From NCBI GenBank assembly GCA_031256795.1, contig JAIRPW010000032.1:1-64000 (forward strand): a DNA stretch of 64,000 nucleotides, read 5' to 3'. Origin of the DNA: Zoogloeaceae bacterium (GTDB taxonomy: Bacteria > Pseudomonadota > Gammaproteobacteria > Burkholderiales > Rhodocyclaceae). Under the pieces are notes generated by a model, which ran no database searches, had not been told where the DNA came from, and saw only the letters and a program-made list of their open reading frames with translations. Shown here one piece after another: positions 20,546-29,490 of the stretch; positions within the stretch are counted from its first letter, which is position 1; every line of letters begins with the position of its first letter. The translations under genes and the position numbers were made by a program.

Positions 20546-22048
20546 GTGGAACTGCTCTCCAACCTTTCCCTTGGATTCGACGCCGTTCTGACGTTTCAGA
20601 ATCTATGGTACTGCTTTCTGGGCGCGCTTCTCGGAACGCTGATTGGCGTTTTGCCGGGCCTGGGTCCCGTGGCCACGATCGCCATGCTTTTGCCGGTCAC
20701 CTATGGATTGCCGCCCCTTTCCGCGCTCATCATGCTGGCGGGAATTTATTACGGCGCGCAATACGGCGGTTCAACTACGGCGATCTTGGTGAATCTGCCC
20801 GGAGAGTCCTCTTCGGTTGTCACCTGCCTTGACGGATACGCGATGGCGCGGCAGGGGCGCGCCGGCGCGGCGCTCGGCATTGCCGCCCTGGGTTCTTTTT
20901 TCGCCGGTACGGCAGCGACTCTGCTGATTGCCGCGGCCGCCTCGCCTCTGGCCGAATTCGCGCTTCGCTTTGGCCCCGCCGAATATTTTTCCCTGATGTT
21001 TCTGGGATTGATTACCGCCGTCGCGCTGGCGCACGGCGACTTTTTCAAGGCAATCGCCATGGTCGCGCTGGGGCTGACGCTCGGCCTCGTCGGCATTGAC
21101 GTGAATTCCGGAGTGGAACGCTTTACCTTCGGGCTTCCAGAGTTATCCGACGGCGTCAGCTTCGTGGCTTTGTCCATGGGATTATTCGGCGTCGCGGAAA
21201 TTCTTGCCAATTTGGAACTGCGGGAAAAACGCGAGGTATTTACCCAAAATATTGGCTCCCTGTTACCAAGCCGACAGGATTTACGCGCCGCTTTCAAACC
21301 CGTCCTGCGGGGAACGCTTCTCGGCTCGGCGCTGGGAATTTTGCCGGGCGGCGGCGCGGTGCTTTCTTCCTTTACCTCCTATACCCTGGAAAAGCGTCTG
21401 GCGAAAGACCCGTCCCGTTTTGGCAAGGGCGCGATTGAGGGCTTGGCCGGGCCAGAATCCGCCAACAACGCGGGCGCGCAGACTTCCTTTATCCCGCTCC
21501 TGGTCATGGGGCTGCCCTCAAACGCGGTCATGGCCCTGATGGTCGGGGCGATGATGATTCACGGCGTCGTACCGGGGCCGCAAGTTATGACGGAACGCCC
21601 CGAACTGTTTTGGGGTCTCATCGCCAGCATGTGGCTTGGCAATTTTTTCCTTGTACTCCTGAATCTGCCGCTGATTGGAATTTGGGTTCGTCTCCTGAAA
21701 GTGCCTTATCGGCTACTGTATCCCGTCGTCCTCGTATTTTGCTGCGTCGGGGTCTATAGCGTCAGCAACAGCGTTTTTGACGTGGGCCTGGCTTTGTTTT
21801 TTGGCTTTGTCGGCTACTTGTTTCTCAAGCTCGGCTGCGAACCCGCGCCGCTTCTCCTCGGCTTCGTACTCGGCCCGATGATGGAAGAAAACCTGCGCCG
21901 CGCAATGCTTTTGGCGCGCGGCGACGCCAGCGTGTTTTTCACCCGCCCCATCAGCTGCACGCTGCTCGTGCTCTGCATCGCGCTCATTCTTCTCCTCGCC
22001 TGGCCGCAAGCGCGCAAGGCGCGGGAGACGGCATTTCAGGAAGGCTGA
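20546..22048 (+). CDS. Tripartite tricarboxylate transporter large membrane subunit TctA family
   Basis: GTG start. LLGTLIGVLPGLGPVATIAMLLPVTYGLPPLSALIMLAGIYYGAQYGGSTTAILVNLPGES; GLAGPESANNAGAQTSFIPLLVMGLPSN. Confidence 0.95.
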   Translation: MELLSNLSLGFDAVLTFQNLWYCFLGALLGTLIGVLPGLGPVATIAMLLPVTYGLPPLSALIMLAGIYYGAQYGGSTTAILVNLPGESSSVVTCLDGYAMARQGRAGAALGIAALGSFFAGTAATLLIAAAASPLAEFALRFGPAEYFSLMFLGLITAVALAHGDFFKAIAMVALGLTLGLVGIDVNSGVERFTFGLPELSDGVSFVALSMGLFGVAEILANLELREKREVFTQNIGSLLPSRQDLRAAFKPVLRGTLLGSALGILPGGGAVLSSFTSYTLEKRLAKDPSRFGKGAIEGLAGPESANNAGAQTSFIPLLVMGLPSNAVMALMVGAMMIHGVVPGPQVMTERPELFWGLIASMWLGNFFLVLLNLPLIGIWVRLLKVPYRLLYPVVLVFCCVGVYSVSNSVFDVGLALFFGFVGYLFLKLGCEPAPLLLGFVLGPMMEENLRRAMLLARGDASVFFTRPISCTLLVLCIALILLLAWPQARKARETAFQEG

Positions 22049-22052
22049 TCCC

Positions 22053-23036
22053 ATGACAAAAGACCAGGGCATGACGCATCGCGTCGCTATTGTATTGCTG
22101 GGCTTATTCGCGGCGATCGCGCACGCCGCGCCGGAAGCGCAGGCGGTTTGGCCTACGCGCCCGATCAAGCTAATCGTTCCCTTTCCTGCCGGAGGCCCTA
22201 CCGACATTGTGGCCCGACCGTTCGCCGAAGCCCTGTCCGCGTTCCTCAAACAGCCGGTCGTTCTCGAAAACAGGGGCGGCGCGGGCGGGACGATCGGCGC
22301 GGCGGCGGCAGCCAAGTCCGCCCCGGACGGATATACCTTCCTGCTTGGTACTGTAGGAACGCAGGCGATCAATCCCGCGCTTTACCCAAAGCTGGCTTAC
22401 AACCCGGTAAAAGACTTCAAAACGGTCGCGATACTGGCCGCGGCTCCGGTAGCGCTGGTCGCGAATCCTGCCGTACCCGCTTCCAATATTGCCGAACTGG
22501 CGGCTCTCGCCGAAAAGCGTCCGCTGCGTTTCGGCTCGGCCGGGAACGGCACGCCCGGACATCTGACCGGGGAGCTATTCAAAACCGCAAGCGGCGTCGC
22601 GCTCACGCACGTACCCTACCGGGGCAGCGCTCCGGCGGCGCAGGATCTGCTCGGCGGACATATCGAATTGATGTTTGACCCGCTGCAATCGGTGTTGGCG
22701 TATGTCAAAGCCGGGAAATTACAAGCCCTCGCGATCAGCTCCGCGCAATCCGTCGCCGCGCTTCCTTCCGCAGTCACTTTTCTTCAGGCCGGAGTCAAAG
22801 TAGAGACCGCCGCCTGGTGGGGCATTTTCGCTCCCGCCGAAACTCCAGACGCAATCGTCGCCCAATTCGCAAAGGCGATCTACGGCGTTCGGGACACGGC
22901 AGTCGTCAAAGCGCTTGAGGACATTGGACTCCTCCTGCAAACGCCGCGTGACTCGCGCCAGCTGGAGGAATTCCTTCTCGCCGAGCGCGAAAAATGGGGC
23001 AAGGCAGTGCGCGACTCCGGCGCGGGCATTGATTAA
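22053..23036 (+). CDS. Bug/TctC-family tripartite tricarboxylate transporter receptor 1
   Basis: WPTRPIKLIVPFPAGGPTDIVARPFAEALS...VVLENRGGAGGTIGAAAAAKSAPDGYTFLLG. Confidence 0.93.
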   Translation: MTKDQGMTHRVAIVLLGLFAAIAHAAPEAQAVWPTRPIKLIVPFPAGGPTDIVARPFAEALSAFLKQPVVLENRGGAGGTIGAAAAAKSAPDGYTFLLGTVGTQAINPALYPKLAYNPVKDFKTVAILAAAPVALVANPAVPASNIAELAALAEKRPLRFGSAGNGTPGHLTGELFKTASGVALTHVPYRGSAPAAQDLLGGHIELMFDPLQSVLAYVKAGKLQALAISSAQSVAALPSAVTFLQAGVKVETAAWWGIFAPAETPDAIVAQFAKAIYGVRDTAVVKALEDIGLLLQTPRDSRQLEEFLLAEREKWGKAVRDSGAGID

Positions 23037-23057
23037 GAACGCGCGAGACGACACGAT

Positions 23058-23414
23058 ATGAACGCGCCCCCTCTTTCGTCTCCCTTGCTCAATCGCCCGT
23101 CGGTGATTCACGCCGTGGCCGGTTATCTCTCGCAGATCAATACGCGAGGCTATTGTCCCGATCCCCGCAAAGCCCTCTGGGTAAGAAAAGCAGACCGCTG
23201 CGCTTCGGTGCGCGACGCGGGCGTTCCGGTATGGGGAGAAGTGTTCTATTACATTGAGGGCGAGTTATTTCCCCTGGAAGGCCAAACGCGCTTGCGGAAC
23301 GGACAATCCCCCATCGCGCGCGCGGAAGAGCTGATAGCGGATCTCTGGGAGGATTTGTGGGTATGGAACGCCTATGACTTTGCGCGCTCCACCAGCGGCT
23401 GGGCGGCGCCATGA
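23058..23414 (+). CDS. Hypothetical protein (118 aa)
   Basis: Sits in the operon and overlaps the next start codon (23411); WVRKADRCASVRDAGVPVWGEVFYYIEGELFPL. No family recognised. Confidence 0.65.
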   Translation: MNAPPLSSPLLNRPSVIHAVAGYLSQINTRGYCPDPRKALWVRKADRCASVRDAGVPVWGEVFYYIEGELFPLEGQTRLRNGQSPIARAEELIADLWEDLWVWNAYDFARSTSGWAAP

Positions 23415-24322
23415 ACGCGCGCGGCGGCTATGCGGCGGCGGCTTTTGAAACGCGGGCGGAAGAAGCGCCCAGCGCCGCCGTCTTTGCGGATTTTCTCCGC
23501 TATTTCGTCGCGCGGGATCCGCGCAATCACCTCCCGGAAACCCTGCCGGACGGGGAGCGCCTGCGCATCTGGGAAGCGCCGCTCGTGGGCGTCGCCGCTG
23601 CCGACGATCCGCTCTTCGCCGCGCTGAAAGCGCCCGACGTCGTGGGAGCGATGCATCGCTCTCCCGCGGAATGGCTACCGGAAGCAAAATCGGTCATTGT
23701 CTGGTTTCTGCCCTACACCGCCGCGCTGCGGCGAGGCTACCCAAAGAAAAAAGACGCCATGCCGTCTCTGGAGTGGGTATCCGGGCGGCGCAATGGCGAG
23801 ACCTTCAACAACGCGACGCGCCGCGCCGTGCTGCGGTTCGCGCAAACCCTCGGCGGCAAAGGCGTCGCGCCCAGCAATGAGAAGGACTACCGCGCCGTGT
23901 CCATGCGCCCGATGTGGTCCGAGCGCCACGCCGCCTATATCGCCGGATTGGGTACTTTCGGAATCCACGGCGCTCTGATCACGGAAAAAGGATGCGCCGG
24001 GCGCATCGGCAGCGTCATTACCGATCTCGAACTTTCGCCCACGCCCAGACCCTACCGCGGCATTTACGACTACTGCCCCTATCCCGCCGAAGGGTCGCGC
24101 CAAAGCAAATGCGGCGCTTGCGTCCCGCGTTGCCCGGTCCGCGCCATCGCGCCCGAAGGGCGGGATAACCCGCGCTGCGTCGAGCATGGGCGCGATACCG
24201 TCGGGGATTACTACCGCGCCTGGGGTTATCACTCCTGCGGGCATTGCCTGACGTGGCTGCCTTGCGCCGACCGGATTCCTTTTCGGCGACAAATCGCCCG
24301 CAGCGAACCCGCCGAACACTAA
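23411..24322 (+). CDS. QueG/reductive-dehalogenase-like 4Fe-4S protein
   Basis: KCGACVPRCPVRAI and SCGHCLTWLPC cysteine clusters; WSERHAAYIAGLGTFGIHGALITEKGCAGRIGSVITDLEL. Confidence 0.75.
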   Translation: MNARGGYAAAAFETRAEEAPSAAVFADFLRYFVARDPRNHLPETLPDGERLRIWEAPLVGVAAADDPLFAALKAPDVVGAMHRSPAEWLPEAKSVIVWFLPYTAALRRGYPKKKDAMPSLEWVSGRRNGETFNNATRRAVLRFAQTLGGKGVAPSNEKDYRAVSMRPMWSERHAAYIAGLGTFGIHGALITEKGCAGRIGSVITDLELSPTPRPYRGIYDYCPYPAEGSRQSKCGACVPRCPVRAIAPEGRDNPRCVEHGRDTVGDYYRAWGYHSCGHCLTWLPCADRIPFRRQIARSEPAEH

Positions 24323-24342
24323 CGATCACAGGGAGCTTTTTC

Positions 24343-25323
24343 ATGTCTGTTTTTTTCTCTCGTTTCTTTTTTGCCGCGCTTTTTGCTGTATTGCCGACTT
24401 CCTTTGCCCAGGTCAGAGCGGAAGTCTGGCCGGAAAAGCCTGTAAAAATTCTCGTCCCCTATCCTCCCGGCGGCGCGTGCGACGCCGTAGGGCGTCTGTT
24501 CGCCGAAAAGCTCTCGGAACGCTTACGACAGCCGGTCGTGGTGGAAAACAGGCCGGGCGCGGGCACAGCCATTGGCGCGGAATTTCTCGCCAAGTCCGCG
24601 CCGGACGGCTATACGCTGGCCGTAACTCCGACCGGGCAGCTGACGATTCTGCCGCATGTCGTAAAGGCCCTGCATTTTGATCCCTTCAAAAGTTTTACGC
24701 CCATCTCGCAGCTTGCGTATACCTCGGTGGTCATCGCCGCCTCTCCCGATTTTCCGGCCAAAACGCTGCAAGAGGCCGTACATGCCGCGAAAGCGAATCC
24801 CGGCGAGGTCAGCTACTCTTCCAGCGGCAGCGCCACCATCATCCATCTGGCAGGCGAGTATTTCGCCAATACGGCGGGGGTTTCCTTTCTGCACGTGCCG
24901 TACAAAGGAAGCGCCCCGGCAGTCGCCGCGCTGTTGGGCGGAGAAGTCAATCTCGCCTTTGACACCCTGACGATTCTGCACCCGCAGATCAAGGCGGGCA
25001 AAGTAAAAGGCCTGGCCATCGCCGCGCCCGCGCGTTCGCCGCTTCTGCCCGATTTGCCCACCGTCTCCGAATTGGGGTATCCGGGCTTTGAAGTGCCGTC
25101 CTGGTTCGGCCTGATCGCGCCCGCGGGTCTTCCGGACGAAATCACGCAACGCCTGAACCGCGAAGTCGCCGCTATTTTGCAGAACGGCGAAGTCAGAAAA
25201 AAGCTCTCCGCGCTCGGCTTGACCATCTGGCCATCCACTCCTGAACAGCTCGGCCAGCGCATCCGCGACGATTATGAGAAATACGGTCGCGTCGCGCGGC
25301 AGGCAAACCTTGCTTTTGACTGA
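24343..25323 (+). CDS. Bug-family receptor 2
   Basis: WPEKPVKILVPYPPGGACDAVGRLFAEKLSERLRQPVVVENRPGAGTAIGAEFLAKSAPDGYTL; start trimmed to MSVFF. Confidence 0.93.
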   Translation: MSVFFSRFFFAALFAVLPTSFAQVRAEVWPEKPVKILVPYPPGGACDAVGRLFAEKLSERLRQPVVVENRPGAGTAIGAEFLAKSAPDGYTLAVTPTGQLTILPHVVKALHFDPFKSFTPISQLAYTSVVIAASPDFPAKTLQEAVHAAKANPGEVSYSSSGSATIIHLAGEYFANTAGVSFLHVPYKGSAPAVAALLGGEVNLAFDTLTILHPQIKAGKVKGLAIAAPARSPLLPDLPTVSELGYPGFEVPSWFGLIAPAGLPDEITQRLNREVAAILQNGEVRKKLSALGLTIWPSTPEQLGQRIRDDYEKYGRVARQANLAFD

Positions 25324-25336
25324 AAGGATTTTCAAA

Positions 25337-26338
25337 ATGCTCCCGCACACTTCCCTTCGCCTGCCGCGCCTGATGACGTCCGCCGCGCTGGCGTTTTCCG
25401 CCGCCCTTTTCGCGCCGTTCGCTCCGGCGCAGGACAATGTCTGGCCAAGCCGAGCCATCAAACTGGTTGTGCCGTTTCCGCCCGGCGGCGCTTGCGACAC
25501 AATCGCGCGAATTTATGGCGAAAAACTTTCCGAGGCATTCGGGCAAGCGGTCATTATCGAAAACAAGCCCGGCGCGGGAACGGCCATCGCCGCTGAATAC
25601 GTTGCCCGCTCCGCGCCAGACGGCTACACGCTCGCGGTCGCGCCCGCCGGACAGCTTACCTTGCTGCCCAATCTCAGCAATACGCCGGGCTACGACCCGG
25701 TAAAGGATTTCTCGCCGGTATCGCTTCTGGCGACCGTGCCTTACGTGATCGCCGCCAAAACGGCGTTGCCGGTCTCCAATCTCCCCGAACTGATCGCGCG
25801 GGCAAAAGCGCGGCCCGGACAAATCGCCTACTCCTCTTGCGGCGCGGGCACTGTCTGCCACTTGAGCGGGGAACAGTTCAAAATCCAAACCGGCACAAAT
25901 TTGCTGCACGTACCCTATAAAGGAAGTTCCCCGGCGATTGCCGCGTTGCTGGGCGGCGAAGTCGACCTGGCCTTTGACACCCTCGCTGTCCTCGCGCCGC
26001 AGATAAAAGCGGGCAAAGTAAAAGCACTGGCAATCGCCAGCAAGGCGCGCTCCCCCCTGTTGCCGGATGTGCCAACCGCCGCCGAATCCGGGCTGAAAGA
26101 CTTTGAGATTGAAAGCTGGTTTAGCGTCGTAGCCCCAAGCGGCACGCCGCCGGAAGTAGTGCGCGCCTTAAACGAGGCGCTGGGAAAAATCTCGCGGCGC
26201 GAAGATGTTCAGGAAAAATTTACCGCTGCGGGAATCCGTGTTTTGCACAGCACGCCAGAACAATTGCGGCGGCAGATTCAAGAGGATCTCGCGCGCTGGA
26301 AAAAAGTCATCGCTTCGTCAGGCGCGGCGCTGGAATAA
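25337..26338 (+). CDS. Bug-family receptor 3
   Basis: WPSRAIKLVVPFPPGGACDTIARIYGEKLSEAFGQAVIIENKPGAGTAIAAEYVARSAPDGYTL; start trimmed to MLPHT. Confidence 0.93.
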   Translation: MLPHTSLRLPRLMTSAALAFSAALFAPFAPAQDNVWPSRAIKLVVPFPPGGACDTIARIYGEKLSEAFGQAVIIENKPGAGTAIAAEYVARSAPDGYTLAVAPAGQLTLLPNLSNTPGYDPVKDFSPVSLLATVPYVIAAKTALPVSNLPELIARAKARPGQIAYSSCGAGTVCHLSGEQFKIQTGTNLLHVPYKGSSPAIAALLGGEVDLAFDTLAVLAPQIKAGKVKALAIASKARSPLLPDVPTAAESGLKDFEIESWFSVVAPSGTPPEVVRALNEALGKISRREDVQEKFTAAGIRVLHSTPEQLRRQIQEDLARWKKVIASSGAALE

Positions 26339-26340
26339 CC

Positions 26341-28482
26341 ATGCGATCCCGCGCAAACCCGCCTTCCCCGCCCTACGTCTCCTACGAGACCGTTCGCGCC
26401 GCGCTGCTTGACGGGCGTGAAATTGCCCTGATAGACGCGCGCGAAGAGGCGCCGCACGCGGAAGGGCATCCGCTCTTCGCCGCGCAGATAAGCCTGTCGC
26501 GCCTTGAGCTGGAGGCCTACGCCAAAATTCCCCGGCTTGACGTTCCCGTCGTCGCTCTTGACGGCGGCAACGAGGGGATTGCCGAACGCGCGGCGCAAAA
26601 ACTTCTGGAAATGGGCTATTCCGACGTTTCCGTGCTTGCGGGAGGCGCAGCCGGCTGGCAGTCTGCGGGCGGCGAGCTTTTCCGGGATGTCAACGCGCCA
26701 AGCAAGGCGTTCGGCGAACTGCTTGACGCCGTCCGCCGCACGCCCTCCCTCGAAGCAGGAGAACTAAACGCGCTCCTGAATGAGGGCGCAGAGGTTGTGG
26801 TGCTTGACGCGCGCCGCTTTGACGAATATCAAACGATGAATATCCCCGGCAGCGTCAGCGTGCCTGGCGAGGAACTGGTTTTGCGCGCGCCCGAACTCGC
26901 CCCGAACCCCAATACCCGCATCGTCGTCAATTGCGCGGGACGCACAAGAAGCATCCTCGGCGCGCAATCGCTGCTCCATGCCGGGCTTCCCAATCCCATA
27001 GCCGCGCTGCGCAACGGCGTCATCGGCTGGACGCTCGCCGGACAAAGTCTCGAATACGGCGCAAACCGGCGCGGCGGCCAGATTCAGGAAACAACGCGCG
27101 CCGCCGCCGCGCAACGCGCGCGCGCCGTCGCCGACCAGGCGGGAGTCAAGCGCGTTGCGCTCCCGGACATTGAATCCTGGCATGAGCAGCGGGAACGCAC
27201 CACCTACTTCGTTGATGTGCGCGATCCCGCGGAATACGAAGCGGGGAGTCTTCCGGGTTTTCGTTCCGTACCCGGCGGCCAGCTCGTACAGGAAACGGAC
27301 ATGACCGCCGCCGTGCGGGGCGCGCGCTTCGTACTCGCCGACAACGACGGCGTTCGCGCCAACATGACCGCTTCCTGGCTGGCGCAAATGGCATGGGAAG
27401 TGTACGTGCTTGATCCCCCGCCCTCCGACGCCATGCGTCAAACCGGCGCGTGGCGGCCAAAGCGCGCGCCCCTCCCGGAAACGCCGCGCGTATCCGCCGA
27501 AACGCTCGCCCGCTGGCTGCGTTTGCCCGATCCCCCCGTCGTCATTGACCTTACGACTTACGCCAGTTACCGGCGCGGCCATATTCCCGGCGCGTGGTAC
27601 ATGTTGCGCGCAAGATATTCGGAAGACATTTCTCGTCTGCCCAGGGCGTCGCGCTACGTGCTTACCTGCTCGAGCGGACTTCTTGGCTATTACTCGCATC
27701 ACGAATTTGCCGCGCTGACCAAGGCGGAGGTTTTCGCTTTGGACGGCGGCACGAACTCCTGGCAAGCCATCGGCCAGCCGCTGGAAACGACCGAACGTCT
27801 GGCCTCTCCCCGGATTGACCGCTATCGCCGCCCCTACGAAGGCACAGACGCAAGCGCGGAAACAACGCGCGCCTATCTTGCGTGGGAATACGGCCTCGTC
27901 GAACAGCTCGCGCGGGATGGCACGCACCGTTTCAACCCCCTCCGGGCAAAGCCGCTTACCGGAGTTTTGTCCGGTTTCACAAAACCGGCGCCTTCTTCCT
28001 TGAATCCCATCCGGCAAACAGGAAAAAACATGACGACGCCTCCTCCTTTCCTTCCCTTTCTTGAGAAAGCCAGCGAACAAGATATTGCGGCGGGACTTGC
28101 CGCGCTGGACGAATTCATTGCCGCGTTCAACGCGCGCGATTCCGCGCGCTGGAGCCGGACGCTGCATTATCCCCACGTCCGTTTTGCCGGAGACGAAATC
28201 AGAATCTGGGATTCTCCCGAAGCCTACGCGCGGGACAACGAGATCGCCCTGCTCGCCGAAAAAACCCATTGGTCGCACAGCCGCTGGGATTACCGCCATT
28301 TGCTTCATGGCAGCGGGGAAAAACTCCATTTCGCTTTGCAATTTACCCGTTATGACGTCAACGATCAGCCGCAAGGCAGTTATCAAGCGATCTATGTGCT
28401 AACCAGGGCCAAAGAAGGCGCATGGGGAGTGCAGGCGCGCTCCAGCTATGCCGGGATCGCGGTCAAGGGCGCGGCTTTCTAA
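26341..28482 (+). CDS. Four-domain rhodanese protein fused to a SnoaL-like/NTF2-like domain
   Basis: Active-site-loop positions: GGNEG (no Cys), VNCAGRTRS, ADNDGVR (no Cys), LTCSSGLLG. C-terminal MTTPPPFLPFLEKASEQDIAAGLAALDEFIAAFNARDSARWSRTLHYPHVRFAG. Confidence 0.88.
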   Translation: MRSRANPPSPPYVSYETVRAALLDGREIALIDAREEAPHAEGHPLFAAQISLSRLELEAYAKIPRLDVPVVALDGGNEGIAERAAQKLLEMGYSDVSVLAGGAAGWQSAGGELFRDVNAPSKAFGELLDAVRRTPSLEAGELNALLNEGAEVVVLDARRFDEYQTMNIPGSVSVPGEELVLRAPELAPNPNTRIVVNCAGRTRSILGAQSLLHAGLPNPIAALRNGVIGWTLAGQSLEYGANRRGGQIQETTRAAAAQRARAVADQAGVKRVALPDIESWHEQRERTTYFVDVRDPAEYEAGSLPGFRSVPGGQLVQETDMTAAVRGARFVLADNDGVRANMTASWLAQMAWEVYVLDPPPSDAMRQTGAWRPKRAPLPETPRVSAETLARWLRLPDPPVVIDLTTYASYRRGHIPGAWYMLRARYSEDISRLPRASRYVLTCSSGLLGYYSHHEFAALTKAEVFALDGGTNSWQAIGQPLETTERLASPRIDRYRRPYEGTDASAETTRAYLAWEYGLVEQLARDGTHRFNPLRAKPLTGVLSGFTKPAPSSLNPIRQTGKNMTTPPPFLPFLEKASEQDIAAGLAALDEFIAAFNARDSARWSRTLHYPHVRFAGDEIRIWDSPEAYARDNEIALLAEKTHWSHSRWDYRHLLHGSGEKLHFALQFTRYDVNDQPQGSYQAIYVLTRAKEGAWGVQARSSYAGIAVKGAAF
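27971..27988. other. Hairpin in the rhodanese/SnoaL-like linker
   Basis: CCGGTTT-CACA-AAACCGG, followed by GGAAAAAACATG resembling an RBS and start codon. Confidence 0.5.
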
Positions 28483-28494
28483 AAAGGAAACTCC

Positions 28495-29490
28495 ATGTCT
28501 CCCGGCTTATTCCTGTCTCGTCTTTTTGCGGCAGCAGGCATTTCTTTTTTGATGGCGTCCGCCTTTCCCGCTTTTGCCGGGGACGAGGTTTACCCCAACC
28601 ATGTCGTCAAGGTGATCGTTCCTTATCCGGCGGGCGGCATTGTGGATATTTCCGCCCGAATCGTCGCCGAAAGTCTGGCCAGAGAATGGGGGCAGAGCAT
28701 CGTGATAGAAAACCGCCCCGGTGCAAACGGAAATATCGGCGCGGCCGCAGTGAAAAAAGCGGCCGCCGATGGCTACACGCTTTTGGTCGGCTCTACGTTC
28801 CTGACCACGAATTCCCTTCTTGACAGCACCGCCAAAATCTCCGCCAAAGATTTTCTGCCGATCGGCACGCTGGGGCTTCCGCCCAACCTAATGGTTGTCC
28901 CCGCCGCTTTCCCCGCCGGGAATCTGAAGGAATTCGTCGCGCTGGCAAAACAGAAACCCGGACAATTCAACGCGGCCAATCCAGGAAACGGCAGCTCCAA
29001 TCATCTGGGAACAGAGATATTTGAGGCGGTTGCCGGTATTGATTTGACGCTGATCGGCTATAGCGGACAGCCGCCCTTCCTTCCCGATCTCCTCAATGGA
29101 CGGATTGATTTTGCCGTAGCCTCCGCCGGACTGGTCGGCGCTCATATCCGGGACGGGAAATTGCGCCCGCTGGCGGTTGGCTATGACAAAAGATTGAAAA
29201 ACTATCCCGAACTTCCCACGCTTGAAGAACAGGGCTATCCAGACGCCATGGTGCTGCCGTGGGTCGGTTTTTTCGCGCCCAAGGGAACCCCCGATTCCAT
29301 TCGGAAACAATGGGCCTTTGCGCTGAAAAAAGCGCTCCGGACTCCTGAGGTCATCCGAAAATACGAGGCAATGGAGGCCGTAAATCCTGAGTTTTTCCTG
29401 GATGCGTTCGCCTCGTTTCTTGAGAAAGAGGACGCGCGCTGGCGCCGGGTAACCTCAGAGCGCCATTTGAACAGGCAGAACGCCCCATGA
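28495..29490 (+). CDS. Bug-family receptor 4
   Basis: YPNHVVKVIVPYPAGGIVDISARIVAESLAREWGQSIVIENRPGANGNIGAAAVKKAAADGYTLLVG. Confidence 0.93.
   Translation: MSPGLFLSRLFAAAGISFLMASAFPAFAGDEVYPNHVVKVIVPYPAGGIVDISARIVAESLAREWGQSIVIENRPGANGNIGAAAVKKAAADGYTLLVGSTFLTTNSLLDSTAKISAKDFLPIGTLGLPPNLMVVPAAFPAGNLKEFVALAKQKPGQFNAANPGNGSSNHLGTEIFEAVAGIDLTLIGYSGQPPFLPDLLNGRIDFAVASAGLVGAHIRDGKLRPLAVGYDKRLKNYPELPTLEEQGYPDAMVLPWVGFFAPKGTPDSIRKQWAFALKKALRTPEVIRKYEAMEAVNPEFFLDAFASFLEKEDARWRRVTSERHLNRQNAP

Noticed and set aside
26764-28386. 540-aa reverse ORF opposite the rhodanese fusion
   Set aside because: Antisense artefact of GC-rich codon usage; no recognisable motifs.
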